Below, piece after piece: positions 1-8,173 of a stretch of 48,103 nucleotides of DNA. Location: contig CAILNT010000012.1 in assembly GCA_903835655.1 (NCBI GenBank), positions 1 to 48,103 of the forward strand, given 5' to 3'. Positions within the stretch are counted from its first letter, which is position 1. Each line of letters opens with the position of its first letter. This DNA comes from an uncultured Pseudomonadota bacterium (lineage in GTDB: Bacteria > Pseudomonadota > Gammaproteobacteria > Burkholderiales > Thiobacillaceae). The notes beneath the pieces are model-generated. The model ran no database searches. It was not told where the DNA came from and saw only the letters and a program-made list of their open reading frames with translations. The position numbers were made by a program, and so were the translations under genes.

Positions 1-2310
1 ACCGGCTTTAACGGTACCAGCGACAACGTGTCGGCCGGCTTCACCGACGTGACCAGCCTGACCGGCACCGGCACGCTGACCGGCCTGGATGCGGTGAGCG
101 GCTGGGCGATGAGCGGCACCGGCGGCACCTACACCAGCACCTACGCGCTGACTTACAGCGGCTTTGCCACGTTGCAAGGCGGCACGGGCGCGGACACGTT
201 CAACGTGGTTGCGGCGACGACGGCAAACCTGCTTGGTGGTACGGGCAGCAATACCCTGGATTATTCCGGTTATAGCCATGACGTGACGGTGAGCTTGACC
301 GGTGCTAATCAGGGCACGGCGACGGGCACGGGTGGCTTCACAGGGATAGACACCATCACAGGCAACGCGGCCCAGAACAACACCATGGGCGGCACGGGCC
401 TGACCTACACGCTGGACGCGACGACGGCGGACAAGGGCAGCAGCCAGGGCGTGACCTGGACGGCGTTCAAGAACATCAGTGACACGACCGGCACGGTGAA
501 CTTCCAGACGGGCGGCAGCGTGACGGGTAACGTTCTGGCGGCGACGCTGAACGAGAGCACGGATGCGAGCACCCTGGTGATTTCCTTGACCGGGCCCAAC
601 GCCGGTACGGCCACGAACATCGGCGGCAGCTTCAGCGGCGTGAGTGCGATCAACGCCAACGCGGCGAAGAGCAACACCGTGGGTGGCACGGGCCTGACCT
701 ACCTGCTGGACGCCACGACGGCGGACAAGGGCAGTAGCCAGGGCCTGACCTGGACGGCGATCAAGAACGTCAGTGACACGACCGGTACGGTGAACTTCAA
801 TACGGGCGGCAGCGTGACGGGCAACGTTCTGGCGGCGACGCTGAACGAGAGCACGGACGCCGCCAACCTGGCGGTGACGCTGACGGGCACGAACGCGGGC
901 ACTGCCACGAACATCGGCGGCAGCTTCAGCGGCGTGAGCGCGATCAACGCCAACGCGGCGAAGAGCAACACCATGGGGGGCACGGGCCTGACCTACACGC
1001 TGGACGCGACAACGGCGGACAAGGCTAGCAGCAACGGCGTGACCTGGACGGCGTTCAAGAACCTGAGTGACGCGACTGGCACGGTGAACTTCAGCACGGG
1101 CGGCAGCGTGACAGGCAACGTTCTGGCGACGACGCTGAACGAGAGCGCGTACAACGCCGACCTGGCGGTGACGCTGACGGGCACGGGCTTGGGCACGGCC
1201 ACGAACATCGGTGGCAGCTTCAGCGGTGTGAGCGCGATCAACGCTAACGCGGCGAAGAGCAACACCATGGGAGGCGCCGGCCTGACCTACACGCTGGACG
1301 CGACGACGGCGGACAAGGGCAGCAGCCAGGGCGTGACCTGGACGGCGTTCAAGAACCTGACCGATACCGGTGCGAGTACGTTCATCGGGGGAGCGAACGC
1401 GCAGATCAGCGGTGCATTGACGGCCAACAGCGGGGCGACGTTAAACGGCCAGATCAAGGCCGCGTCGGCTTCGTTTGGGGCGGTGACCCTGGGCAGCGAC
1501 GTTAACCTGACGACCACGGGTAATGCGGCGTTCAATTCCACCATCGACGGCGCTTATGCCTTGTCGCTCAACGCGGGCAGCACGACGCTGGGTGGCGTGA
1601 TCGGGGGATCGAACGTGTTGACCGGGTTGACGATCAATACGGGTGGGGACCTGACCCTCAAGCCGATACATGCGCTCATGGCCGATCTCACGGCTGCCGG
1701 CGATATCTTGAAGGGTGACGCGGCGGGAACGCCCGAGTTGTATGTTCGCGACAGCCTGAAATTGAATGCCACCAATGTGGGTGCCACGACCAACCTGGTC
1801 CTTGCGAATTTGAATATCGCGGGCGGCATCGAGCTGGGCTTGGTGCCGACTTCAACCACGCTGACCGTGGCACCTGCGGGTCATGCGATCTTCGTGGTCC
1901 CCGATCAGCCGACCTTCACCGCCCTGAGGGCGTCGACGAGCGGGAAACTGTATGGCGGGGCGACCAACGCGCAGCAAGCTCTCGGTTGTTACACGGGGAA
2001 CTGCTCCAGTCTGGTCGACGGGTCCGCCCAGTCGCTGGGTGGGACCACGGGGGCCGTGATCCTGGCCGCGGCGCAACAGGAGATGTTGATGAGCCTCAGC
2101 AGCACGGATAACCTGGGTGCGGCGATCTACAACGCCTGGGTGACGACGATCGGTGTGGTGCCTCCTGGCCTCGACAACATCGTGGGTGACGGCGTCAACT
2201 CACAAATGGAGATGCTGCAGACTCTCCCGCTGCCGCAGTCGCTGTTGTATGTGCCGCAGCCGCAGTCGCTGTTGTACGTGCCGCAGCAGCAGTCGCCGTT
2301 GTACGACTAG
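1..2310 (+). CDS. Repeat-rich filamentous-haemagglutinin-like exoprotein, C-terminal part
   Basis: The reading frame is open to the left edge, so this is the C-terminal 769 residues of a larger protein; the GTG at 28 is internal and not a start. The protein is Thr/Gly/Ala/Asn-rich with short beta-strand periodicity, typical of beta-helical surface exoproteins secreted through a TpsB partner. Three and a fraction near-identical 98-residue repeats (from 388) contain recurring blocks such as GGTGLTYTLDATTADK and GGSFSGVSAINANAAKSN. After them come filamentous-haemagglutinin-like strands (LTINTGGDLTLK, GDILKGDA). The extreme C-terminus is odd: a Pro/Gln tail with the motif LLYVPQ repeated in tandem, ending ...SPLYD. 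There are few cysteines. No secretion partner is seen in the window, so the TpsB gene would have to lie to the left. The family assignment is by composition and strand pattern; the role (adhesion, biofilm) is inferred. Confidence 0.72.
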   Translation, partial: TGFNGTSDNVSAGFTDVTSLTGTGTLTGLDAVSGWAMSGTGGTYTSTYALTYSGFATLQGGTGADTFNVVAATTANLLGGTGSNTLDYSGYSHDVTVSLTGANQGTATGTGGFTGIDTITGNAAQNNTMGGTGLTYTLDATTADKGSSQGVTWTAFKNISDTTGTVNFQTGGSVTGNVLAATLNESTDASTLVISLTGPNAGTATNIGGSFSGVSAINANAAKSNTVGGTGLTYLLDATTADKGSSQGLTWTAIKNVSDTTGTVNFNTGGSVTGNVLAATLNESTDAANLAVTLTGTNAGTATNIGGSFSGVSAINANAAKSNTMGGTGLTYTLDATTADKASSNGVTWTAFKNLSDATGTVNFSTGGSVTGNVLATTLNESAYNADLAVTLTGTGLGTATNIGGSFSGVSAINANAAKSNTMGGAGLTYTLDATTADKGSSQGVTWTAFKNLTDTGASTFIGGANAQISGALTANSGATLNGQIKAASASFGAVTLGSDVNLTTTGNAAFNSTIDGAYALSLNAGSTTLGGVIGGSNVLTGLTINTGGDLTLKPIHALMADLTAAGDILKGDAAGTPELYVRDSLKLNATNVGATTNLVLANLNIAGGIELGLVPTSTTLTVAPAGHAIFVVPDQPTFTALRASTSGKLYGGATNAQQALGCYTGNCSSLVDGSAQSLGGTTGAVILAAAQQEMLMSLSSTDNLGAAIYNAWVTTIGVVPPGLDNIVGDGVNSQMEMLQTLPLPQSLLYVPQPQSLLYVPQQQSPLYD
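388..1363 (+). repeat. 294-bp in-frame tandem repeat, three full copies plus a fourth partial
   Basis: Copies begin at 388, 682, 976 and 1270, an exact spacing of 294 bp (98 codons). Each starts at the codons for GGTGLTY (GGAGLTY in the fourth) just after an ATG/GTG codon. The fourth copy diverges after about 94 bp, where FKNLTDTG leads into unique sequence. The high nucleotide identity between copies, not just protein similarity, indicates recent duplication or gene conversion. Further copies may lie left of the window. Confidence 0.9.
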
Positions 2311-2314
2311 CAAG

Positions 2315-2407
2315 GTAGGGCGGAAAAGCGGCTTCTTGCGCCTTCCGCCGGATGTTAGTCATTCGGCGGATAACGCCGGCAAGACGCCGCCGGCTCATCC
2401 GCCCTAC
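2315..2407. repeat. Dispersed palindromic intergenic element
   Basis: The element is bounded by perfect 10-bp terminal inverted repeats, GTAGGGCGGA (2315-2324) and TCCGCCCTAC (2398-2407). It contains two further imperfect stem-loops: GCGGAA...TTCCGC in the left half and GGCGGAT...ATCCGCC in the right half. It sits 4 bp after the adhesin stop codon and could fold as a structured 3' end or terminator on either strand. The right half recurs at 18484-18535, so this is a dispersed REP/MITE-like family and not a unique terminator. Confidence 0.75.
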
Positions 2408-2420
2408 GCGGGCTCGGCGG

Positions 2421-2810
2421 TTAGGGCACCATGTGGGTCATCTGTCCCGGCATGACGACCTGAATCACTCCGGCCCACATGCACATCAGCTTGCAGGTGT
2501 TGTCCACGGCGGGCTGATTGCCGATCAGTACGGTCGGCACGCCAGGAACCCAGGGCGCGGTGGTGTTCGGGATGCAGGGCATGGGGGTGAGTACGCCCAT
2601 CGCGGCCGCGGTTGCCGCGGCGACCGTGGGGTTGGCCATGCTGGTGCACATGCCGAAGGGCATGATGTTGACCATGGGCTTGTTGTCCATGATGTTGGCG
2701 GCAGGCTGGTTGCTGGTCATGACCATGTTGACGGGCAAAACCATCAGTGCGCTTGGCGCCATGCCGAAACTGCACATCAACTGCGCTGAACTGCATACCT
2801 GCATGGCCAT
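2421..2810 (-). CDS. DUF4280 PAAR-like protein, type VI secretion spike tip
   Basis: 129 residues matching the DUF4280 (PAAR-like) family along its whole length: an N-terminal block with Cys near residue 6 followed by LMCSFGMAPS, the central signature NIMDNKPMVNIMPFGMC, a TPMPCIP segment and a C-terminal KLMCMWAGVIQV. It is unusually Met/Cys/Pro-rich, as expected for a small metal-stabilised beta structure that caps the VgrG spike and carries effectors. It starts at the ATG at 2808-2810 and lies 30 bp downstream of the unknown gene at 2841-3605 on the same strand, so the two are probably co-transcribed. No VgrG or sheath genes are visible here. The family assignment is from recognition of the conserved blocks; the exact cargo is unknown. 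Confidence 0.85.
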   Translation of the reverse strand: MAMQVCSSAQLMCSFGMAPSALMVLPVNMVMTSNQPAANIMDNKPMVNIMPFGMCTSMANPTVAAATAAAMGVLTPMPCIPNTTAPWVPGVPTVLIGNQPAVDNTCKLMCMWAGVIQVVMPGQMTHMVP

Positions 2811-2840
2811 GATCGCTCTCCTGGACGTGAACGCGCCGGC

Positions 2841-3605
2841 TCAGGCGCCCGCTTCCTCGTGCTGCCGCACCAATGCCTGAAATTGCTCGCCCAGGGGGTC
2901 GGGTATGCCGGCCGTGGCTTCGAGGTCTACGATCTCTTCGAAAGTCGGAGAGCCCGAGAGCAGGGCGCTTTGCAGGATGATCTGGTCCGAGGGGCGGAAC
3001 GTCGCTACCGGTGCCGTGATGGTCACGAAAGGCAGGCCGCCGAAGTCCGGGTTCGGTTCCGACTTGACCCTGAATCTCAGGGCTTCCAGGATGGGGGCGA
3101 CGCCCGGGCTGCGGGCGACGATCATGTGCAAAACGAGGTAGTGCAGCAAACAGGATTGCAGTTCGCCGCCGCCGCTGCGGTTGTGGCTGGTCACGAATTC
3201 GCGCAGCTGCGCGGGCCCGAGATCCTTGTAGCAAAGCACCCAGCGCATCGGCGTGACGACGGTGATCGGCTTGCTGCCGCCTTCCGGCGTGTGGCTGTAA
3301 CTGGCCGGAATCAGGTCGAGCGTCGAGGTGTGGATGTCGAGGGGGGGCTTGAGGTCGGCCTGAACGTTGATGGCAGGGTTGCGGGCGATCGGCAGGTAGA
3401 GCTTCGACAACTCGCGCAAGCCCGCGTCCTGGTCCTTGACCGCGGATTTTTCGAAGCGGATCAGATCGCCCAGCAGCGCGCGCGGGTGCAGCATGACTGC
3501 CAGATTCGAAAGATGATCCCGCAGTGTGCGCTCGAAATGCCCGGCCAGTGCGCTGGTGAGCATGCGTAGCTTGAGCAAGCGAAGGAGGTCGATATCGCTA
3601 TTCAT
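2841..3605 (-). CDS. Conserved hypothetical protein beside T6SS accessory genes
   Basis: 254 residues, no signal peptide and no transmembrane segment. I do not recognise a characterised family. The N-terminal third is helical and rich in Leu/Arg (MNSDIDLLRLLKLRML...). The middle contains a beta-rich stretch around TPMRWVLCYKDLGPAQLREF and a Ser/Gly-rich loop SHNRSGGGELQS. The C-terminal tail is acidic. It starts at the ATG at 3603-3605 and is followed 30 bp later by the DUF4280 PAAR-like gene, and it faces the divergent tagH gene across 305 bp. Position suggests a cytosolic adaptor, immunity or structural partner of the PAAR-like protein. That is inference from context only. Confidence 0.6.
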   Translation of the reverse strand: MNSDIDLLRLLKLRMLTSALAGHFERTLRDHLSNLAVMLHPRALLGDLIRFEKSAVKDQDAGLRELSKLYLPIARNPAINVQADLKPPLDIHTSTLDLIPASYSHTPEGGSKPITVVTPMRWVLCYKDLGPAQLREFVTSHNRSGGGELQSCLLHYLVLHMIVARSPGVAPILEALRFRVKSEPNPDFGGLPFVTITAPVATFRPSDQIILQSALLSGSPTFEEIVDLEATAGIPDPLGEQFQALVRQHEEAGA

Positions 3606-3910
3606 GGCGTTTCATCCCGGTAGAAGTTCGGAGTGCAGTGGTGAATTGCCATTCTAGTGGCATTGTCGGGGAACACGATGCAACTGCCGTGTGGGGGCCG
3701 CATCGGACCGGGTGTGATGCCCTTCTTCGGTAGCCGGTCGCGCAATGCCGTGCAACTCGCCGCACGGACAGTCCCGTCCCATCCCGCCCTTTTTTCGGCC
3801 GGCGCCGGGCCTGTTGACTCGATCCGGTCGGCATAGGACTGATCGAGTCAGTACGGGCGTGCTCCAACTGCTTATACTTCGCTCCTGAACCATTCCTCCT
3901 GACCGTCGTC
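3606..3910. other. Divergent intergenic region of the T6SS accessory genes
   Basis: 305 bp without a gene between two divergent start codons. It holds a perfect 10-bp inverted repeat (3815-3850, listed separately) and a TATACT hexamer at 3873-3878 that could be the -10 box for tagH, although no convincing -35 box precedes it. No RNA gene is apparent. Confidence 0.5.
3815..3850. promoter_or_regulatory. Perfect 10-bp inverted repeat, candidate operator
   Basis: TGACTCGATC (3815-3824) and GATCGAGTCA (3841-3850) are exact reverse complements separated by 16 bp. The repeat lies midway between divergent start codons and about 60 bp upstream of tagH. It has no T-run, so a terminator is unlikely. 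A dimeric regulator site is the simplest reading. Confidence 0.45.
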
Positions 3911-5581
3911 ATGCAACTCAAGCTGCATGCAGTTCGCTATCCGCCTGGTGCGCCCATCGCTCCTGTTACCTTCGGGCAGGAAGGGGGAACTATCGGGCGC
4001 AGTAATGAGTGCACCCTGGTCGTGCCTGACCCCAGGAAGTTCATCTCCAGGGTTCATGTCCAGGTCCGCTGCCGTGCCGGCAACTATTCGCTCAAGGTCA
4101 TTTCCAGGGTCAACCCGGTCTTGGTGAGCAATGTTCCGGTTGGCTTCAACGAGGCGGTCGAGATCAAGGACGGGGATACGGTCGTCCTCGGCGATTATGA
4201 ATTGCAGGCTACGCTGGTCGAGGATCTTGCCGTGTTTGCGCCCAGGCCGCCGGCCTACGACGATCCCTTTGCCAGCCTGAGCAGCTCATACCGGCGGCCC
4301 GCAAGCCGGGAAGAAGACACGCTGAAGGACCCGTTCTTCCGCGGGGCCGAGCCCGTGACCGGAAGTCTGGTGTCCGGATTGCCTCAAACGTCGGGCGGGG
4401 GGCTGGGCGACCTGGTGTCCAGTACGGATCGGTTGAACAAGGACGACCCCTTGCTGGGGATACTGAGCGGCAATGCGGTCGCCTCGGGTGGCGGGATGAG
4501 TGGGCTGGGCGGAATGGTCACGGCGGCGGAGGACAACACCATAGACCGGTTCCTCGCCCAGGGTGGCACGGCGGGCGCGGGTCTGCCGGGTGCCAGGAGA
4601 GCGGTGGCGAGCCCCGGCTCGCTGGGCGCGCATAGCGATCATGTCCATGACATCAACCTGCCTTTCCAGCCTCCCAGGGCCACGAACACGCGCGGCACGG
4701 ATGTGCCGTTCCCGGGTCGGCGCGAAACGGACGGTAGGCCCGCGATCGATGACAGCCTGTTTGCCATTTTGTCGGGCGGTTCCGCGACCGCGGCATTCGC
4801 GCCTCCCGGCCCGGCTCCCGTGCCCCCATCGGGGCTGGATGAGGATGTCTTCGCCATCTTCGATGCCCCCGGGAAATCCTCCGGCCCCGTGCCTGCCAAA
4901 GCCGCCGGCGCGGTATTCCCGACGCCGCCCGTGCCTGATACCGACGCCCAGGATACTGTGGCGCAGCGGCGCCACACCCCGTCCAGACAAGACCTCATCG
5001 CCGCTTTCGCGGCCGGAGTGGGGATGCCCGATCTGGTCGTGGCCCCGGAAGACGCGGAGGCTTTCATGGCTGAAGCCGGAAAGATGCTGCGTCAGTCGAT
5101 CGAGGGCATCTATGACCTGTTGATCCTCCGGGCGGAGGTCAAGAAGGAATTGCGCGCCGAGGATCGGACCATGATCGCCTCTCGCGAGAACAATCCGCTC
5201 AAGCACACCGAGTCGATCGAGGAGGCTCTGGTCTACCTGATGCAGTTCAAGAACCAGAACCCCGCGTTTCTGCCCCCGGTAAAAGCCATCCAGGATGCCT
5301 GCAACGACGTGCGCGCGCATGAATTGGCCGTGATGGCGGGGATGCGTGCCGGCCTGGCCGGCGTCATCAAACGCTTCGAGCCCCATATCCTGGAGTCGCG
5401 CATCAAGAAGGGCGGTGCCCTGAGCGCCGTATTGCCGGCCTTGTACAAATCAAAACTTTGGGATGCCTTCGTCGGCATGTATCAGGAAATCGAGCGCGAT
5501 GCGGAGGATCACTTCGATAAGCTGTTCGGGCGCGAATTTGTCCGGGCTTACATGGAGCAGACCAAGAAACTCAGGAAGTGA
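3911..5581 (+). CDS. tagH: Type VI secretion FHA-domain protein TagH
   Basis: 556 residues. The N-terminal 100 residues form a forkhead-associated domain with the expected GRS (29-31) and SRVHV (46-50) phosphothreonine-binding signatures. A long low-complexity Pro/Gly/Ala linker follows (roughly 110-355), containing acidic patches such as DEDVFAIFD. The C-terminal 190 residues match the TagH/VI_FHA domain (SIEGIYDLLILRAEVKKEL, NNPLKHTESIEEAL, LFGREFVRAYMEQ). In known systems TagH/Fha is the phospho-dependent scaffold that switches on T6SS assembly after PpkA phosphorylation. The start is the ATG at 3911. The only T6SS companions visible are the divergent PAAR-like gene and its partner, so the main sheath/baseplate cluster is elsewhere or beyond the window. 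Confidence 0.9.
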   Translation: MQLKLHAVRYPPGAPIAPVTFGQEGGTIGRSNECTLVVPDPRKFISRVHVQVRCRAGNYSLKVISRVNPVLVSNVPVGFNEAVEIKDGDTVVLGDYELQATLVEDLAVFAPRPPAYDDPFASLSSSYRRPASREEDTLKDPFFRGAEPVTGSLVSGLPQTSGGGLGDLVSSTDRLNKDDPLLGILSGNAVASGGGMSGLGGMVTAAEDNTIDRFLAQGGTAGAGLPGARRAVASPGSLGAHSDHVHDINLPFQPPRATNTRGTDVPFPGRRETDGRPAIDDSLFAILSGGSATAAFAPPGPAPVPPSGLDEDVFAIFDAPGKSSGPVPAKAAGAVFPTPPVPDTDAQDTVAQRRHTPSRQDLIAAFAAGVGMPDLVVAPEDAEAFMAEAGKMLRQSIEGIYDLLILRAEVKKELRAEDRTMIASRENNPLKHTESIEEALVYLMQFKNQNPAFLPPVKAIQDACNDVRAHELAVMAGMRAGLAGVIKRFEPHILESRIKKGGALSAVLPALYKSKLWDAFVGMYQEIERDAEDHFDKLFGREFVRAYMEQTKKLRK

Positions 5582-5593
5582 TGCGCTTCCTTG

Positions 5594-8173
5594 CTACTCC
5601 CTGCGCAACGCCGCCAGGGGTGGTTCGTCGAGCAGGTCTCGGGTCGCCAGCCATCCGGCCAGAAGCACCAGTAGCATGCCGCCGCCGACGCCGATCAGCC
5701 AGATCCAGGGATCGGGGCGGTGCGCCAGATCGAATACCTGCCTGGCCAGCACCCAGGCCAGAACACTGGCTGAACCCGAGGCGACCGCGCCGGCCAGCAG
5801 GCCCAGCAGGGCGAATTCACTAGCCAGCGCCGCGCGCAATGTGCGCCGGGAAGCCCCCAGTGTGCGCCACAGGCCGATTTCGCGGGCGCGCTCGTTGCGC
5901 CGCGAGTAGAGCGCGGCGAGCATGACCAGCACGCCCACGCCCAGACTGAACAGGAACACTAGTTGCACCGCGGCACTCACCCGGTCGGTGAGGGCTCTGA
6001 GTTCGTTGATGACCTGAGCGACGTCGATCACGGTCAGATTGGGAAAGGCGGTGACCAGGCCCGCGAGCACGGCGCCGCTTGCCGGTGCCAGGTAGAAGCT
6101 GGTGATGTAGCTTTTCGGTAAGGCGGCCAGCGCGCCGGTGGGGGTGGCGACGAAGAAATTCACCCGGAAGGAATCCCATTCCACCCGCCGCAGGTTGCTG
6201 ACGCGGCCAGAGAGGGGCAGGCCGCCGGCATCGAAGTCGAGCTGGTCGCCCAGGCGGATGTTCAGGATCTTGGCGATGCCGCTTTCCACGGTGAAACCCG
6301 TGGCTTGTCCCGGTGCCCACCATCTTCCGGCTTCCAGTACATTGTCGCGCGGCAGCTCGCCCAGTTCGGAGAGGTTGAATTCGCGCTCGGCCAGATTGCG
6401 CGCGCGCCCCTCCGGATAGGCTTCGGGGTGGACCGCTCGCCCCGCGATGGTGGTCAGGCGGGCGCGGATCATGGGGTAGATCGTCACGCCCGGCACGCCA
6501 TTGCGCACCAGCCAGGCACGCAGCGGCGCGACTTGTTCCGGCTGGATGTTGATGACGAAACGATTGGGCGCGCCGGCGGGCACCTGATTGCGCCAGGAAT
6601 CGAGCAGATCGCCGCGCACCAGGGTGAGCAGGAGCAGGGCGAGCAGGCCCAGGCTTAGGGCCATGGCCTGGAGTGTGGTTTCCCAGCGCCGTTGCTTCAG
6701 GCCCAGCAAGCCTAAACGGGGTCCGGGAGGCAAGTGGCGTGCGAGCATGCCCAGCGGCCACAGCAGCGCCTGGACCAGCGCCGCCGCGAGCAGCACCACG
6801 CCCACTACGCCGCCGCCGACGATCAGGGCGAGACGAACCTCGCCGGCTTGCCAGTAGATCAGCCCCGCGACCAGGGTCGAGCCCGCGAGATGGGCGAGGA
6901 GGGCTTCCCTCGACGGTTGGCCGGCGTCACTGCCGGATTCGCGGCGCAGCACGCGCAGCGTCGGCACCCGCGCCAGTCGCAACAGGGGCGGCAGGGCGAA
7001 GGCCAGGAGCAGTGCCACGCCCGCCAGCAAACCCAGCGCGAAGGGCCGCATGGATGCCGCGGGCAAATCCAGGCGCAACACGCCGCCCAGCAGATCCGCC
7101 AGGGCCAGCTGCGTGGTCCAGCCCAGGCTCGCGCCGAGCGTGCCGGCGGCCAGCCCCAGGCTGGCCAGCTGGCTGAAGTAGAGGCCGAGCACGCGCGCTC
7201 TGCTGGCGCCGAAACAACGCATCAGGGCAACCTGGTCGGCATGCCTTTGCACGTAGCGGCGCAGGGTCAGATGGGTCGCCGCGGCGGCGAGCACCACCGT
7301 GAGCACGGCAGCGAGCCCCAGATAACGCCGCGCGCGATCCAGGATCTGGCGCAATTCCGGCCTGGCGTCGCGCACTTCTTCCAGTTTCTCGCCATGGGAG
7401 AGGCGCGGCACGCACCAGGCGCGCCAGGCGGCCAGGTCGGCGGTGCTGCCCGCCAGCAGCAGGCGGTGGCTGACGCGGCTGCCTTCCTGGAGCAGGCCGG
7501 TCTTGTTCAGTTCGGCGGCTGCCAGCAGGACGCGCGGCGCCAAGGCCATGAAATTGCCGCCGCGTTCGCCTTCGAAGGTGAGGATGGCGGCCACGCGAAA
7601 GCGCGCAGCACCCAGTTCCACTTCGTCCCCGACGTGCACACCCAGCTCGCTGGCTGCGCGCGCATCCAGCCAGGCTTGTCCGGGGCCGGGCAGGGCGCGG
7701 GTGGGGGCATCCTCGGCAAATGCGGCAGGCGCGATGCGCAGACTGCCGCGCAGGGGGTAACCGGGCGCCACGCCCTTGATGCCGGCCAGAATATTTTTCT
7801 CGATCCTGGAAGCGTCGCATTGCGATTCTCGAAGCTCCCCTCTCCCTCGGGGATGGGGTGGGAGGGAAGGCGTGGGGCAGTTACCATGCCCGGTGGTCTG
7901 CGCCATGCTCAGGAAGGCCGCGCTGGAACTGACTTGCAGGCCGCGTCGCCATGCCTCGCGGGCGAAGGCGGGAGACAGGGGATGGTCGGAAGCCAGGGCG
8001 AGATCGGCCGCCAGCAGGATGTTGGCCTGGCGCCCGAGCGCCTGGTTCACCCGGTCGCCGAAGAATGCCACGGCGGTCAGGGCCGCCACCGCCAGCGCCA
8101 CGGCCAGCAGCAGGACGCGGATTTCGCCGGCGCGCCATTCGCGCGCGAGGAGGCGCAGGAAGAGGGGGGTCAT
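5594..8173 (-). CDS. ybbP: FtsX/YbbP-type ABC transporter permease
   Basis: 859 residues from the ATG at 8171-8173; the upstream in-frame GC-rich stretch overlaps the ATPase gene and is not family sequence. The protein opens with a cytoplasmic segment and TM helix (LLLAVALAVAALTAVAFF), then has two FtsX-type permease units with a pair of large periplasmic domains and about ten TM helices, as in E. coli YbbP. It partners the ATPase YbbA, whose stop overlaps this start (ATGA). The tesA-ybbA-ybbP arrangement is conserved in proteobacteria; the substrate is unknown but linked to lipid or peptide export. Oddity: about 30 residues near positions 95-128 (7790-7890) are repeat-derived, Pro/Arg-rich sequence that interrupts the first periplasmic domain in frame. 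Confidence 0.88.
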   Translation of the reverse strand: MTPLFLRLLAREWRAGEIRVLLLAVALAVAALTAVAFFGDRVNQALGRQANILLAADLALASDHPLSPAFAREAWRRGLQVSSSAAFLSMAQTTGHGNCPTPSLPPHPRGRGELRESQCDASRIEKNILAGIKGVAPGYPLRGSLRIAPAAFAEDAPTRALPGPGQAWLDARAASELGVHVGDEVELGAARFRVAAILTFEGERGGNFMALAPRVLLAAAELNKTGLLQEGSRVSHRLLLAGSTADLAAWRAWCVPRLSHGEKLEEVRDARPELRQILDRARRYLGLAAVLTVVLAAAATHLTLRRYVQRHADQVALMRCFGASRARVLGLYFSQLASLGLAAGTLGASLGWTTQLALADLLGGVLRLDLPAASMRPFALGLLAGVALLLAFALPPLLRLARVPTLRVLRRESGSDAGQPSREALLAHLAGSTLVAGLIYWQAGEVRLALIVGGGVVGVVLLAAALVQALLWPLGMLARHLPPGPRLGLLGLKQRRWETTLQAMALSLGLLALLLLTLVRGDLLDSWRNQVPAGAPNRFVINIQPEQVAPLRAWLVRNGVPGVTIYPMIRARLTTIAGRAVHPEAYPEGRARNLAEREFNLSELGELPRDNVLEAGRWWAPGQATGFTVESGIAKILNIRLGDQLDFDAGGLPLSGRVSNLRRVEWDSFRVNFFVATPTGALAALPKSYITSFYLAPASGAVLAGLVTAFPNLTVIDVAQVINELRALTDRVSAAVQLVFLFSLGVGVLVMLAALYSRRNERAREIGLWRTLGASRRTLRAALASEFALLGLLAGAVASGSASVLAWVLARQVFDLAHRPDPWIWLIGVGGGMLLVLLAGWLATRDLLDEPPLAALRRE
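7790..7890. repeat. Repeat-derived in-frame insertion inside the permease gene
   Basis: Around 7836-7868 the plus strand reads CCCCTCTCCCTCGGGGATGG and then GGTGGGAGGGA, a C/T-rich then G-rich imperfect palindrome of the kind normally found between genes. It translates on the minus strand as SLPPHPRGRGEL, a composition foreign to the rest of the protein. Flanking residues (AFLSMAQT before, LAGIKGVAPGYPLRG after) resume the normal family pattern. A related palindrome lies at 20113-20138. Exact borders cannot be fixed without an alignment. Confidence 0.6.

Noticed and set aside
388-1363. CRISPR array
   Set aside because: Repeats are 294 bp, contiguous, in frame and coding; there are no short repeats with unique spacers.
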